Shown here in pieces: positions 1-8,363 of a stretch of DNA of 64,000 nt. The stretch is taken from assembly GCF_030413175.1 (NCBI RefSeq), contig NZ_CP129212.1, positions 1,798,001 through 1,862,000 on the forward strand, in the 5' to 3' direction. A program made the translations under genes and the position numbers. Position 1 is the stretch's first letter; every line of letters starts with the position of its first letter. The stretch is from Bradyrhizobium roseum (lineage in GTDB: Bacteria > Pseudomonadota > Alphaproteobacteria > Rhizobiales > Xanthobacteraceae). The notes beneath the pieces were generated by a model, which was not told the DNA's origin, searched no databases, and worked only from the letters and a program-made list of their open reading frames with translations.

Positions 1-91
1 CACGAACCTGGCCGGGGGCAGGCTGGGCAGTGGCGAGGGATGAAAGGGATGCGGATACCGTGGCAGCGAGGAGGAGTCTGAACAGCGGCAT
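1..91 (-). CDS. N-terminus of an exported protein, cut by window edge
   Basis: Reading the minus strand from the ATG at 91, thirty codons stay open to the window edge. They begin MPLFRLLLAATVSAS and run through a hydrophobic stretch to SLATAQPAPG. This is a typical Sec signal peptide with a likely cleavage after ATA or AQ, so the product is probably periplasmic or secreted. The rest of the gene lies outside the window and I cannot name a family. It is divergent from the molybdenum hydroxylase operon. Confidence 0.55.
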   Translation of the reverse strand, partial: MPLFRLLLAATVSASLSSLATAQPAPGQVR

Positions 92-167
92 CGATGTTCC
101 CGGTAAAGCGTGAGTCAGAAAACCACGTTCTAGACCGGCCGGCCAGATTAGCCAACGCCGCCAGCCC

Positions 168-226
168 CGTCATTGCGAGCGCAGCGAAGCAATCCATCTA
201 TCCCCGAGTTGAGACGTGGATTGCTT
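168..226. repeat. REP-like palindromic intergenic repeat (CGTCATTGCGAG family), copy 1
   Basis: The element opens with CGTCATTGCGAGC and contains AAGCAATCCA followed after about 19 bases by TGGATTGCTT, so the arms form a hairpin. Related copies sit at 36439-36523 and 41814-41930. It is the only structured element I see in the 330-base gap between 92 and 421. This copy is degenerate at its right end, since it lacks the closing CGCAATGACG. Confidence 0.75.
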
Positions 227-421
227 TGGCCGCCGCCCAGCCCCACCTCGGTACGATCCGCCCCCGCAAGCCCCGCCGTGCGCATGGGAGACCGCCGGAT
301 CAACCCGGTCTGACAGGCTGTTCCAATCGCCTCCCGCCGTGTAGGCTTGGCGCACTGCCGGGCCGGGATAAGGCCTCGCCCATGTGGGACGGGCAGACAA
401 AATGGGAGATTGCGGAAGACC

Positions 422-1291
422 ATGACGGAACTCCGATATCTGGCGCCCACCTCGCTTGACGAAGCGATCGGCGCATTTGCGAAAGCCGGCAGCGCCGCGC
501 GTATCCTGGCCGGCGGAACGGATTTGCTGGTGCAGATGCGTTCAGGCGCGCTGAAGCCCGGCGTGATCGTCGACATCAAGAAAATCCCCGAGATGACGCA
601 GATCGAGCAGACCGCCGATGGCGGTTTTCGCATCGGCGCCGCCGTCTCCGGCATGGCGCTGCACGATCACGAAACGTTCGGCAAGGTCTGGCCCGGCGTG
701 CTGGAGGCGATCAACCTGATCGGCTCCAAGCAGGTGCAGGGCCGCGCATCCGCCGGCGGCAATCTTTGCAACGGCTCGCCCGCCGGCGACAGCGTACCCG
801 CGATGGTCGCGGCCGGCGCCGTGGTCACCGTGCAGGGTCCGAACGGCCGCCGCGAGCTCAAGGTCGAGGACGTGCCCGCCGGTCCCGGCCGCACCAACCT
901 CAAGCCCGGCGAGATACTGGTGAGCATTACGTTACCGCCGCGTCCGGCCGGATCGAGCGATGCGTATCTGCGCATGATCCCGCGCACCGAGATGGATATC
1001 GCCGTGGTCGGCGTCGGCGTCAGCCTGACGATCAAGGACGGTACGGTCACCGCCGCCCGCGTCGGCCTCGGCGCGGTGGCGCCCACCGTGCTGCTGGTCG
1101 AAGACGCCGCGAAAGCGTTGATCGGCTCGAAGCTGGACGACGCCGCGCTGGCGAAAGCAGCCGCGGCGTGCTCCGCGGCCTGCCGTCCGATCGACGACAA
1201 GCGCGGCACCATTGCCTATCGCACCAAGGTGGCCGGCGTGCTGCTCAAGCGCACCGCCGCCATCGCCGCCAAACGCGCCGCAGGGAAATAA
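422..1291 (+). CDS. Molybdenum hydroxylase FAD-binding (medium) subunit
   Basis: 289 residues, the usual size of the FAD subunit of xanthine dehydrogenase/CO dehydrogenase-family enzymes. It should carry electrons from the 2Fe-2S subunit to FAD and an external acceptor. The protein begins MTELRYLAPTSLDEAI and has the FAD-binding stretch ILAGGTDLLVQMR near residues 30-42, and GRASAGGNLCNGSPAGD near residues 105-120. The open frame extends upstream, but the ATG at 422 is chosen because homologous subunits begin close to this sequence and a GGAAG sits just before it. The 2Fe-2S and Mo subunits follow immediately, giving the M-S-L order of cox-type operons. The substrate cannot be read from this subunit. 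Confidence 0.88.
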   Translation: MTELRYLAPTSLDEAIGAFAKAGSAARILAGGTDLLVQMRSGALKPGVIVDIKKIPEMTQIEQTADGGFRIGAAVSGMALHDHETFGKVWPGVLEAINLIGSKQVQGRASAGGNLCNGSPAGDSVPAMVAAGAVVTVQGPNGRRELKVEDVPAGPGRTNLKPGEILVSITLPPRPAGSSDAYLRMIPRTEMDIAVVGVGVSLTIKDGTVTAARVGLGAVAPTVLLVEDAAKALIGSKLDDAALAKAAAACSAACRPIDDKRGTIAYRTKVAGVLLKRTAAIAAKRAAGK

Positions 1292-1296
1292 GCTCA

Positions 1297-1773
1297 ATGG
1301 CCAAAGTTCACGTCACCACCACGATCAACGGCGAGCCGATGGAATTCCTCTGCGAGCCGTCGGATACCATGCTCGACGCGCTGCGCGGCAGCTTGAACCT
1401 CACCGGATCCAAGGAAGGCTGCGCCTCCGGCGACTGCGGCGCCTGCTCGATCACGCTGGACGATCAACTGGTCTGCTCCTGCCTGATGCTCGCGGTCGAG
1501 TCCGAAGGCCACGAGATCCGCACCATCGAAGGCATGGCCAACGGCGACAAGCTGCATCCCCTCCAGCAGAAGTTCCTGGAAATGGCCGCGCTTCAGTGCG
1601 GCATCTGCACCTCCGGCATGCTGGTCGCCTCCGACGCGCTGCTCAAGCGCAATCCGAACCCGAGCGAGGAGGAAGTCCGCTTCTGGCTCGCCGGCAACCT
1701 CTGCCGATGCACCGGCTATGACAAGATCGTCCGCGCGGTGATGGACACCGCCGCTGAAATGCGCGCGCAATAA
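1297..1773 (+). CDS. Molybdenum hydroxylase 2Fe-2S (small) subunit
   Basis: 158 residues, the standard length of this family. The N-terminal half holds the plant-ferredoxin-type cluster ligands in GCASGDCGACS and a later Cys in LVCSC. The C-terminal helical half has the second cluster ligands in QCGICTSGM and NLCRCTGY. It relays electrons from the molybdopterin site to the FAD subunit. The ATG at 1297 starts MAKVHVTTT and lies 5 bases after the stop of the FAD-subunit gene, so the two are surely co-transcribed. All eight expected cluster cysteines are present. Confidence 0.92.
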   Translation: MAKVHVTTTINGEPMEFLCEPSDTMLDALRGSLNLTGSKEGCASGDCGACSITLDDQLVCSCLMLAVESEGHEIRTIEGMANGDKLHPLQQKFLEMAALQCGICTSGMLVASDALLKRNPNPSEEEVRFWLAGNLCRCTGYDKIVRAVMDTAAEMRAQ

Positions 1774-1787
1774 GCGGGAGACAGCCA

Positions 1788-4061
1788 ATGAACGTCGTCA
1801 CCAACAACAAGTGGATCGGCCAGCGCACCATTCGTCCTGACGGCATGGACAAGGTCACCGGCCGCGCGCAGTTCGCCGCCGACACCACCATGCCCGGGAT
1901 GATCTGGGGCAAGGTGCTGCGCAGCCCGCATCCGCATGCGCGCATCAAGTCGATCGACACGTCGAAGGCGGAAAAGCTGCCGGGCGTGAAGGCCGTCGTC
2001 ACATCGAAGGATATCTTCGATTTCACGATCGAGAAGGGCGCCGTCATGCTCGGCATCCAGGACATGCGCTGGATGTGCCGCAACGTGATGGCGCGCGACA
2101 AGGCGCTGTTCCCCGGCCACCCCATTGCTGCCGTCGCCGCCACCACCGAAGCGATCGCCGAAGAGGCCTGCAAGCTGATCGAGGTCGATTACGAAGTGCT
2201 GCCGTGGTCGATCGAGATCGAGGACGCGATCAAGCCCGATGCGCCGATCCTGCACGAGTTCAACAAGTTCGAAGGCAAGCCGTCCAACATCGCCGGCCGC
2301 CTCGAGCACAAGAAGGGCGATATTGAAGAAGGCTTCAAGAAGGCCGACGTGGTCATCGAGCGCACCTTCACCACGCGCCCGGTTCACCAGGGCTATATCG
2401 AGCCGCACGCCTGCCTGATTTCGGTGGCGCCCGACAACAAGACCACGATCTGGAGCTCCAGCCAGGGCCAGTTCATGGTGCGCGCGATGACGTCGATGCT
2501 GACCGGCATCCCGCAGAGCGACATCCGCGCCATCCCCGCCGAGATCGGCGGCGGCTTTGGCGGCAAGACCATCGTCTATCTCGAACCGCTCGCGACCATG
2601 CTGGCGAAGAAATCCGGCCGTCCGGTGAAGATGGTGATGACGCGCGAGGAAGTGATGCGCGCGACCGGCCCCACCTCGGGCTCGAAGAGCACGGTGAAGA
2701 TCGGCGCCACCAAGGACGGCAAGATCGTCGCCGCCCACGGCACCTTCTATCTGCAGGCCGGCGCCTTCCCGGGTTCGCCGATCCGCGGCGCCGCGGGCTG
2801 CAGCTTTACCCCCTACGACATTCCGAACCTGCTCTCCGAGGGCTATGACGTCGTCTCCAACCGCTCCAAGGTCGCGGCCTATCGCGCGCCGGGCGCGCCG
2901 ATCGGCGCCTACGCCGTCGAATGCGTGCTCGACGAAGTCGCCGAGGCGCTGAAGATGGACCCGCTCGACTTCCGCCTGAAGAACGCCGCGAAGGAAGGCA
3001 CCAAGGCGGCGCACGGCCCGGTGTTCCCGCGCATCGGCTATATCGAGACGATCGAGGCCGCCAAGAACTCGGATCACTACCAGGCGCCGCTCGGCGACGG
3101 CCACGGCAAGCTGAGGGGCAGGGGCGTCGCCAGCGGCTTCTGGTTCAACGCCGGCGGCGAATCCTCCGCCCAGGTCAACATCACCGAGGACGGCAACGTC
3201 GTCGTCACCACGGGCCACCCTGATATCGGCGGCTCGCGCGCCGGCATCGCCAACATCTGCGCCGAACTGCTCGGCATCGACTACAGCCGCGTCTCCGTCA
3301 TCATCGGCGACACGCAAACGATCGGCTTCTCCAACCTTACCGGGGGCAGCCGCGTGCTGTTCGCCTCCTCGATGGTGGTGACGCAGTCGACCGAAAAGAT
3401 CATCCAGACGCTGCGCGAGCGCGCGGCAAAAATCTGGGAGATCGATCCCGAGGCCGTCAAGTGGGAGCAGGGCGCCGCGCATCCGGTCAGCCCGAACGCT
3501 GGCCAGTTCGAACCGCTAACGCTGAAAGAACTCGCCGAGAAGGCGCCCGCGATGGGCGGACCGATCGGCGCCGGCGTGCAGCTCAACACCGTCGGCGCCG
3601 ACGGCGGCTTCGGCACCCATGTCTGCGACGTCGAAATCGATGTCGATCTCGGCATCGTGCGCGTCACCCGCTATACGGCTGTGCAGGACGTCGGCCGCGC
3701 CATCCACCCCGGCTATGTCGAGGGCCAGCTTCAGGGCGGCGTCGCGCAAGGCATCGGCTGGGCGCTGAACGAGGAGTACATCTACACGAAGGAAGGCAAG
3801 GTCGATAACCCCGGCTTCCTCGACTACCGCATGCCCGTTTGTTCGGACCTGCCGATGCTCGACTGCATCATGGTCGAGATTCCGAACCCGAAGCATCCGC
3901 AAGGCGTCAAGGGCGTCGGCGAAGTGCCGCTGGTCCCCGTGATGGCCGCAGTGGCGAATGCGATCTACAACGCGCTGGGAAAGCGGTTCTACGCTCTGCC
4001 GATGTCGCCGCCCAAGGTGCTGGAAGTGCTGGACGCACCGACGCAGCAGGCCGCGGAGTAA
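1788..4061 (+). CDS. Molybdenum hydroxylase molybdopterin-binding (large) subunit
   Basis: 757 residues, full length for the xanthine dehydrogenase-family catalytic subunit. The molybdopterin-binding stretch EIGGGFGGK lies near residue 255. The active-site loop reads AAYRAPGAP near residue 365, the form usual in generic members; it is neither the AYRCSFR of form I CO dehydrogenase nor the AYRGAGR of form II. The catalytic base is the Glu of KGVGE, near residue 712. Hence it hydroxylates an organic substrate that I cannot identify, and calling it CO dehydrogenase would be wrong. It starts 14 bases after the 2Fe-2S gene. No cofactor-insertion gene such as coxD, coxF or xdhC is in the neighbourhood. 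Confidence 0.9.
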   Translation: MNVVTNNKWIGQRTIRPDGMDKVTGRAQFAADTTMPGMIWGKVLRSPHPHARIKSIDTSKAEKLPGVKAVVTSKDIFDFTIEKGAVMLGIQDMRWMCRNVMARDKALFPGHPIAAVAATTEAIAEEACKLIEVDYEVLPWSIEIEDAIKPDAPILHEFNKFEGKPSNIAGRLEHKKGDIEEGFKKADVVIERTFTTRPVHQGYIEPHACLISVAPDNKTTIWSSSQGQFMVRAMTSMLTGIPQSDIRAIPAEIGGGFGGKTIVYLEPLATMLAKKSGRPVKMVMTREEVMRATGPTSGSKSTVKIGATKDGKIVAAHGTFYLQAGAFPGSPIRGAAGCSFTPYDIPNLLSEGYDVVSNRSKVAAYRAPGAPIGAYAVECVLDEVAEALKMDPLDFRLKNAAKEGTKAAHGPVFPRIGYIETIEAAKNSDHYQAPLGDGHGKLRGRGVASGFWFNAGGESSAQVNITEDGNVVVTTGHPDIGGSRAGIANICAELLGIDYSRVSVIIGDTQTIGFSNLTGGSRVLFASSMVVTQSTEKIIQTLRERAAKIWEIDPEAVKWEQGAAHPVSPNAGQFEPLTLKELAEKAPAMGGPIGAGVQLNTVGADGGFGTHVCDVEIDVDLGIVRVTRYTAVQDVGRAIHPGYVEGQLQGGVAQGIGWALNEEYIYTKEGKVDNPGFLDYRMPVCSDLPMLDCIMVEIPNPKHPQGVKGVGEVPLVPVMAAVANAIYNALGKRFYALPMSPPKVLEVLDAPTQQAAE

Positions 4062-4068
4062 CAGGTGC

Positions 4069-4102
4069 GTAGGGTGGGTTAGCCGCAAGGCGTAACCCAC
4101 CA
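4069..4102. repeat. Short palindromic repeat (GTAGGGTGGGTTA family)
   Basis: GGTGGGTTA and TAACCCACC form a hairpin around a short loop (GCCGCAAGGCG). A longer relative lies at 5318-5400. It sits 7 bases after the stop of the large-subunit gene and could also help end transcription, but there is no T-run. Confidence 0.7.
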
Positions 4103-4154
4103 TTGCCACGCACCGGCGGCGGATTCGTTTCGCGAATCCGCCCAACGCCACGGC

Positions 4155-4230
4155 GTAGCCCGGATGAGCGCAGCGATATCCGGGACGTCACTGTCATCCC
4201 TGCATATCGCTGCGCTCATGCAGGCTACGG
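4155..4230. repeat. Palindromic repeat (GTAGCCCGGATGAGCGCAGCG family), copy 1
   Basis: Outer arms GTAGCC and GGCTAC bracket inner arms GAGCGCAGCGATAT and ATATCGCTGCGCTC, giving a long imperfect hairpin. A second copy lies at 5231-5301. It fills most of the gap before the DinB-like gene. Confidence 0.75.
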
Positions 4231-4243
4231 ACCAGCACCGCAA

Positions 4244-4813
4244 ATGACCGACGTCCTTCCCTACCGCACCATGGCCTACAACAACGCCTGGGCCAATCAT
4301 CGCCTGCTCACCGCCTGTCTCGCGCTGTCGCCGGAAGAATTCACCGCCAAACGAACCGGCTTCTTCCCCAGCCTGCGCGCCACGCTCAACCACATCCTGA
4401 TCATCGACCACTTCTACGTCGACGCCATGGAAGGCGGCACGCTCGGCCCCGCCGCCTGGGCGGACCAGCAGCCTTGCGCCACGGTCGCCGCGCTGAAGGA
4501 GGCCCAGGCCGCGGTTGATCGCCGTTTGCTCAAGATCGTCGAAGCGCTCGACGGCGCCGGCCTGCAGCGCATCGTCTCCGTGCATCGCGGCAGCTCCATC
4601 CAGCGCGAGCGGATGGACCGCCTGCTGCTGCATCTGTTCCAGCATCAGGTGCATCATCGTGGCCAAGCCCACAGCATGCTCAGCGGCACGTCGGTAAGCC
4701 CGCCGCAACTCGACGAGTTTTTCGCGGTCGGCGAGGCGCCGTTGCGGGCGAAGGAGTTTGCCGAACTGGGGTGGACCGAGGAGAAGGTGTGGGGCAAGCT
4801 TGAACCGTCATGA
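4244..4813 (+). CDS. DinB family protein
   Basis: 189 residues starting MTDVLPYRTMAYNN. It is a four-helix-bundle DinB/YfiT-type putative metal-dependent protein. The expected metal-binding His triad is visible as His50 (TLNHI) and His134/His138 in the HxxxH segment QHQVHH. Proteins of this family include thiol transferases and hydrolases, and the actual reaction here is unknown. The frame is open further upstream, but only through the palindromic repeat, so the ATG at 4244 is preferred. Its stop overlaps the start of the VOC gene by four bases (ATGA), indicating translational coupling. Confidence 0.85.
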   Translation: MTDVLPYRTMAYNNAWANHRLLTACLALSPEEFTAKRTGFFPSLRATLNHILIIDHFYVDAMEGGTLGPAAWADQQPCATVAALKEAQAAVDRRLLKIVEALDGAGLQRIVSVHRGSSIQRERMDRLLLHLFQHQVHHRGQAHSMLSGTSVSPPQLDEFFAVGEAPLRAKEFAELGWTEEKVWGKLEPS

Positions 4814-5214
4814 CCGATCAGCAAGCTTCCCCCTTCAACTCCATCCGCAGCATCGACTACACCGTGATCCTCGTGCGCGACATGGCGGCGATGCGACGCT
4901 TCTATGAGGGCGTCCTTCGCTTTCCGCTGACGCGAGAATTGTCGGCGAATTGGATCGAATATCAGATCGGCGGCAACACGCTGGCGCTGTCGCGGCCGGG
5001 CCGGACGGCGAAGGATGCGCCGACGCCGAAGGGCAGCGCGTCGCTGCAGCTGGCATTCAAGGTCGCAGTGGGTGATGTCGATCGCTGCGCGGAGGAGCTG
5101 CTGCGGCATGGCGTCGAGCTGCTGGAGCCGCCGACCAACCAGCCGTTCGGGCATCGCACGCTGTTCTTCAGGGATCCTGACGGGAATCTGCTGGAGGTGT
5201 ATGCGGAGATTTGA
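4810..5214 (+). CDS. VOC (glyoxalase/bleomycin-resistance) superfamily protein
   Basis: 134 residues with the two beta-alpha-beta-beta-beta modules of the vicinal-oxygen-chelate fold. The first begins IDYTVILVRDMAAMRRFY; the C-terminal module ends in the typical FFRDPDGNLLEVYAE, which supplies the conserved metal-ligand Glu. The first-module metal position appears to be Tyr instead of His, so canonical glyoxalase I chemistry is doubtful. It overlaps the DinB-like gene by four bases, so the two products are probably made together. The substrate is unknown. Confidence 0.82.
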   Translation: MTDQQASPFNSIRSIDYTVILVRDMAAMRRFYEGVLRFPLTRELSANWIEYQIGGNTLALSRPGRTAKDAPTPKGSASLQLAFKVAVGDVDRCAEELLRHGVELLEPPTNQPFGHRTLFFRDPDGNLLEVYAEI

Positions 5215-5230
5215 GGTGGGGCGATAGATT

Positions 5231-5301
5231 TGGCCCGGAAGAGCGCAGCGATATCCGGGGTGTGTCGATCCCGCATATCGCTGCGCTCATGCAGGCTACG
5301 G
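5231..5301. repeat. Palindromic repeat (GTAGCCCGGATGAGCGCAGCG family), copy 2
   Basis: Contains GAGCGCAGCGATATCCGGG and, opposite, ATATCGCTGCGCTCATGCAGGCTACGG, shared almost base for base with 4155-4230. The left outer arm is altered (TGGCCCGGAAG). The same repeat family therefore bounds the dinB-VOC gene pair on both sides. Confidence 0.75.
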
Positions 5302-5317
5302 AAGTCGCGACATTCAG

Positions 5318-5400
5318 TAGGGCGGATTAGCGTCAGCGTAATCCGCCGGATGTGCGCGGGAAAAAAGCTGGTGGGTTACGATGCGCTAACCCACCCTACA
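5318..5400. repeat. Palindromic repeat (GTAGGGTGGGTTA family), long form
   Basis: The element opens GTAGGGCGGATTAGCG and closes CGCTAACCCACCCTAC. Internally GGCGGATTA/TAATCCGCC and GGTGGGTTA/TAACCCACC give two nested or alternative hairpins. It is related to 4069-4102 and ends 9 bases before the 3' end of the convergent zinc-ribbon gene. Confidence 0.75.
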
Positions 5401-5409
5401 AAACCGTGT

Positions 5410-5697
5410 TCAATTCAGCGTCTGCCACACCAGGTTGCCGTCGTGGCTGCAGGTGTTGCAGTGCGCGGGCTGGTTGAAGGTGTTGGCGAGCTGCCATTCC
5501 TGCGCTTCGTTGCTCCATTGCGCGGTGGCGTGGCAGATGATGTCGTCGGAGCCGCAGGCGGCGCAGATCGGCGTGGCGCGGGCGGCGCGATTGGCGATCT
5601 TCAGCTCCGGCTGCGGCCGTTCGGGCGCAGCCCGGTCTGGCGTGACCAGATCCTGCACGATTTCGAACGGGTTCATCAGCTTGACGCGTCGCAGCAT
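5410..5697 (-). CDS. Small zinc-ribbon-like hypothetical protein
   Basis: About 95 residues. Two CxxC pairs are visible: CAACGSDD in the middle and CNTCSHDG near the C-terminus, separated by about 35 residues that include aromatic positions (AQWSNEAQEW). The spacing fits a single zinc ribbon, so a nucleic-acid or protein-binding role is possible, but I recognise no named family. Start choice is uncertain: GTG at 5706, ATG at 5697 and ATG at 5676 are all in frame and none has a strong ribosome site. It stands alone on the minus strand. Confidence 0.6.
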   Translation of the reverse strand: MLRRVKLMNPFEIVQDLVTPDRAAPERPQPELKIANRAARATPICAACGSDDIICHATAQWSNEAQEWQLANTFNQPAHCNTCSHDGNLVWQTLN

Positions 5698-5913
5698 GGC
5701 ATACACTCATTTGCGAGTCGGAATTCGCTTCTTTCAACCTAGCGAACCGGCCCGACCGTTCCATCGCTAAATTGCGCAATCCCCGGGATTTAACTTTGTC
5801 ATTTTAAAGAAGGTTCAGGCAAGCCGCCCATGGAAAAAGACGGCCTGTGTTGACGTATCGCAACACACCGGCCGCCGGCCAGCCTAAACATCCGTAAATT
5901 CCCGGAGGTTTGG

Positions 5914-6249
5914 ATGCCTGGCTTTACGTTGCGAATGTGGGCTGCGCTCGCCTGCATCATGCTGCCGCTCGCCGCCGCGCAGGCGCGCGATGCCGAGCAT
6001 GCCCCCGCCAAGGCGATGCTGGAAGAACTCTGCGGTCGCTGCCACGCCGTCGGCCGGATCGGGAAAAGTCCAAATCCGCTCGCCCCGCCGTTTCGCAATT
6101 TTGGCGAAAAGCTCTACGACACCGACATGGTGCAGCGGCTGCAGGATGGTCTGACCACCGTGCACAAGGAAATGCCGACCTTTCGCTTCAACCGGGAAGA
6201 GGCGGCGGCCGCGGTGAACTATCTGCGATCGATCCAGAAGAGCAAATGA
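5914..6249 (+). CDS. Small periplasmic c-type cytochrome
   Basis: 111 residues. An N-terminal signal peptide (hydrophobic run AALACIMLPLAAAQA) is followed by a mature domain of roughly 85 residues with one haem attachment site CGRCH and a plausible axial Met in KEMPTF. This is the class I cytochrome c layout. It is monocistronic, with a GGAGG in front of the start. Its redox partner is not evident from the neighbours. Confidence 0.85.
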   Translation: MPGFTLRMWAALACIMLPLAAAQARDAEHAPAKAMLEELCGRCHAVGRIGKSPNPLAPPFRNFGEKLYDTDMVQRLQDGLTTVHKEMPTFRFNREEAAAAVNYLRSIQKSK

Positions 6250-6280
6250 TGTTGCGGCCGGGTCGATCCGCCGTTCCGGC

Positions 6281-6643
6281 TCACGCCGCCAGCGCCTGCA
6301 GCGTTTCGACGATGCGCTGCTGGTCATAGGGCTTTGCGAAGAATAGCGCGCCCTCGGGAAGCTGGGGGGGCCTGACGGCGCTGTGCCCGGACACCACGAC
6401 GATCCGGATCGGCGGCCATCGGTCGCGGATCGCGGCTGCAAGCTTGATCCCGTCCATCGAGCCCGGCATCTCGACGTCGGTGAACACGATCCGGATATCC
6501 TGCCGCGCTTCCAGGATCGCGACAGCCTCGTCGGCATTTCCAGCATGGAGCGGCTGCAGGCCGGCTTCCTCGACGAGGGCGGTCGCCATCAACAGCAGGA
6601 GAGGTTCGTCCTCTACCACCAGCACCACTTTCGCCTTATCCAT
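6281..6643 (-). CDS. Single-domain response regulator (receiver only)
   Basis: 120 residues forming one CheY-like receiver domain with no output domain. Acidic pocket residues are Glu11-Asp12, the phospho-acceptor is Asp56 in FTDVEMPG, the conserved Ser is in VVVSGHS and the Lys is in FFAKPYD. The ATG at 6643 (MDKAKVVLVVEDE) is chosen over the open frame upstream. It overlaps the 3' end of the kinase gene by eight bases, so the kinase is the obvious phosphodonor. Confidence 0.9.
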   Translation of the reverse strand: MDKAKVVLVVEDEPLLLLMATALVEEAGLQPLHAGNADEAVAILEARQDIRIVFTDVEMPGSMDGIKLAAAIRDRWPPIRIVVVSGHSAVRPPQLPEGALFFAKPYDQQRIVETLQALAA

Positions 6644-8177
6644 GCGATTGCCCGACCTGATGTTCGATGAGATGCAACGGCGCGCGAAACTCAGCGCTGA
6701 ATCCGGAATGTGCAAAAGTCTTCCGGACGGCGCCGGTTCCGACCATCCCGATATCGATCAGGCGGGAGCCGAGGCCGGTACGCTCAGGCGGCGCCGCGGG
6801 CGGTCCGCCCTGTTCCACCCAGCCGAGGACGAGGGCGCCATCTTCCCGGCGCCAATCCACCTGGATGGTGCCGTCGGGCACGCTCAGTGATCCGTACTTG
6901 ACGGCGTTGGTCGCGAGTTCATGCAGCAGCAGGGAAAGCGAAAGTGCGGCTTTCGGTTCGAGGCTCACGTCGGGGCCGGTACGGATGACCCGCGCCGGAT
7001 CGGTATGGGCGCTGATGGCGCCCAGCACGACATCGGCGAGATTTGCCGACGTCCAGCTTTGCTGCAGCAGAACGTCGTGGGCGCGGCTGAGGGCTGCGAT
7101 GCGCTGGTTGAATGCCTGCACCGCGACGCGATCGCCGGCGCCGCGCAGGGTCTGCGAGGCGATCGCCTGAACCAGCGCCATGGAATTCTTCATGCGATGG
7201 CCGAGTTCCTCGTTGAGCATGATCTGCTGCTGCTCGGCGTTGCGGCGCGAGGTGATATCGTTGAACAGGACTGCAACCTGGCGCGCCGCGCGCGGCCCGA
7301 TCCTGAAGGCGCGGACGTCGTACCAGCGACGATCCAGCGCTTTCGCCTCGTGCTCGAAACGAACCGGCTCGCCGGTGAGCGCGACCTTGCCATAGATTTC
7401 AAACCAGTACGGCTCGTGATCGGGCGCGAGATCGCGCATCCACTTTCCGGTAGCATCCCGCAGACCCGTCTGCTCGACAAAGGCCTCGTTCACCTCGACG
7501 AACCTGTAATCATTGGGAGTGCCGTCCTTGTCGAACGCCAGTTCGATGACGCAAAAGCCTGCGTCGAGCGAATTGAACAGCGAGCGATAGCGGTCGTCGC
7601 TGAGCTCGAGCGCAGCCTGCGCGGTCTTGCGCTCCGCAATCTGCTGGCGCAATTCGAACGCGTGCTCGTCGTGCAGGGCGATCAACCGGCGCTGCTCGAG
7701 CAGCGTCATCACCTGCCGCGCCAGCGCTTCGATCGCCACGATCTGTCCGGCATCGAGGCCGCCGGGGCGCGGCGCCGTATCGATCACGCAGATCGTCCCG
7801 ATCACCAGGCCGGAACTGGCGATCAGCGGCGCGCCCGCGTAAAAGCGGATGAACGGCTCGCCGGTCACGAGCGAATTGTCCCGGGTCCGGGCGTCCTGGG
7901 TCAAATCGGGTATGTTGAGCGTTTCATGCTGCGCCAAGGCATGCGCGCAGACCGACTGGTTGATAGGCGTCTCGCAGATATCCAGCCCGGAAACGGCCTT
8001 GAACCATTGCCGGTCCCGATCCACGAGGCTGACCAGCGCAATCGGCGTGTTGCAGATTTGGCGGGCGAGCGTGACGACGTCGTCGAATCCCGGTTCGGGC
8101 GGGGTGTCGAGAATGTCGTATTTTTTCAGGATCTGGAGGCGCTGCGGATCATGAACCGCTGCCGGTATTTCAGTCAT
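6636..8177 (-). CDS. HWE-family sensor histidine kinase with GAF and PAS domains
   Basis: About 513 residues from the ATG at 8177 (MTEIPAAVHD); an ATG at 8189 is also possible. Order: an N-terminal GAF domain with the typical opening LQILKKYDILDTPPE, a coiled linker (RQQIAERKTAQAALELSDD), a PAS domain (RYRSLFNSLDAGFCVIE), then the kinase core. The H-box reads ELGHRMKNSMALVQAI, characteristic of the HWE class, followed by HELATNAVKYG and a final GLGSRLID. There are no membrane segments, so it is cytosolic and probably senses a small molecule, redox state or light. The receiver gene directly downstream is its likely partner. Confidence 0.88.
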   Translation of the reverse strand: MTEIPAAVHDPQRLQILKKYDILDTPPEPGFDDVVTLARQICNTPIALVSLVDRDRQWFKAVSGLDICETPINQSVCAHALAQHETLNIPDLTQDARTRDNSLVTGEPFIRFYAGAPLIASSGLVIGTICVIDTAPRPGGLDAGQIVAIEALARQVMTLLEQRRLIALHDEHAFELRQQIAERKTAQAALELSDDRYRSLFNSLDAGFCVIELAFDKDGTPNDYRFVEVNEAFVEQTGLRDATGKWMRDLAPDHEPYWFEIYGKVALTGEPVRFEHEAKALDRRWYDVRAFRIGPRAARQVAVLFNDITSRRNAEQQQIMLNEELGHRMKNSMALVQAIASQTLRGAGDRVAVQAFNQRIAALSRAHDVLLQQSWTSANLADVVLGAISAHTDPARVIRTGPDVSLEPKAALSLSLLLHELATNAVKYGSLSVPDGTIQVDWRREDGALVLGWVEQGGPPAAPPERTGLGSRLIDIGMVGTGAVRKTFAHSGFSAEFRAPLHLIEHQVGQSHG

Positions 8178-8363
8178 GGGGCTCGGCATTCGATGACAGC
8201 GCGTCCGGGGTGGAGAGTTATGGCCATGTTCTCCGGGATGATGATCGCATAGCACCAACCAACCATCTGGGGGATAGGCGGTTCCCTCAACCTTGAGCGG
8301 ATCGGGGCAAGGCAGCCCTGTGCCAGCGTTTCGCAGGCGCGCCGCGTCGAGAGAGCCGGGCCC

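Noticed and set aside
168-226. CRISPR array or transposon ends among the palindromic repeats
   Set aside because: The repeats are dispersed single copies with no regular spacers, and no transposase or cas gene is in the window.
1716-3482. 588-codon open frame antisense to the Mo large-subunit gene
   Set aside because: It lies entirely over a clearly coding gene, has no recognisable motif and the low-complexity composition typical of antisense frames in high-GC DNA.
422-4061. Naming the operon coxMSL (aerobic CO dehydrogenase)
   Set aside because: Gene order fits, but the large-subunit active-site loop lacks the form I and form II signatures and the cox accessory genes are absent.
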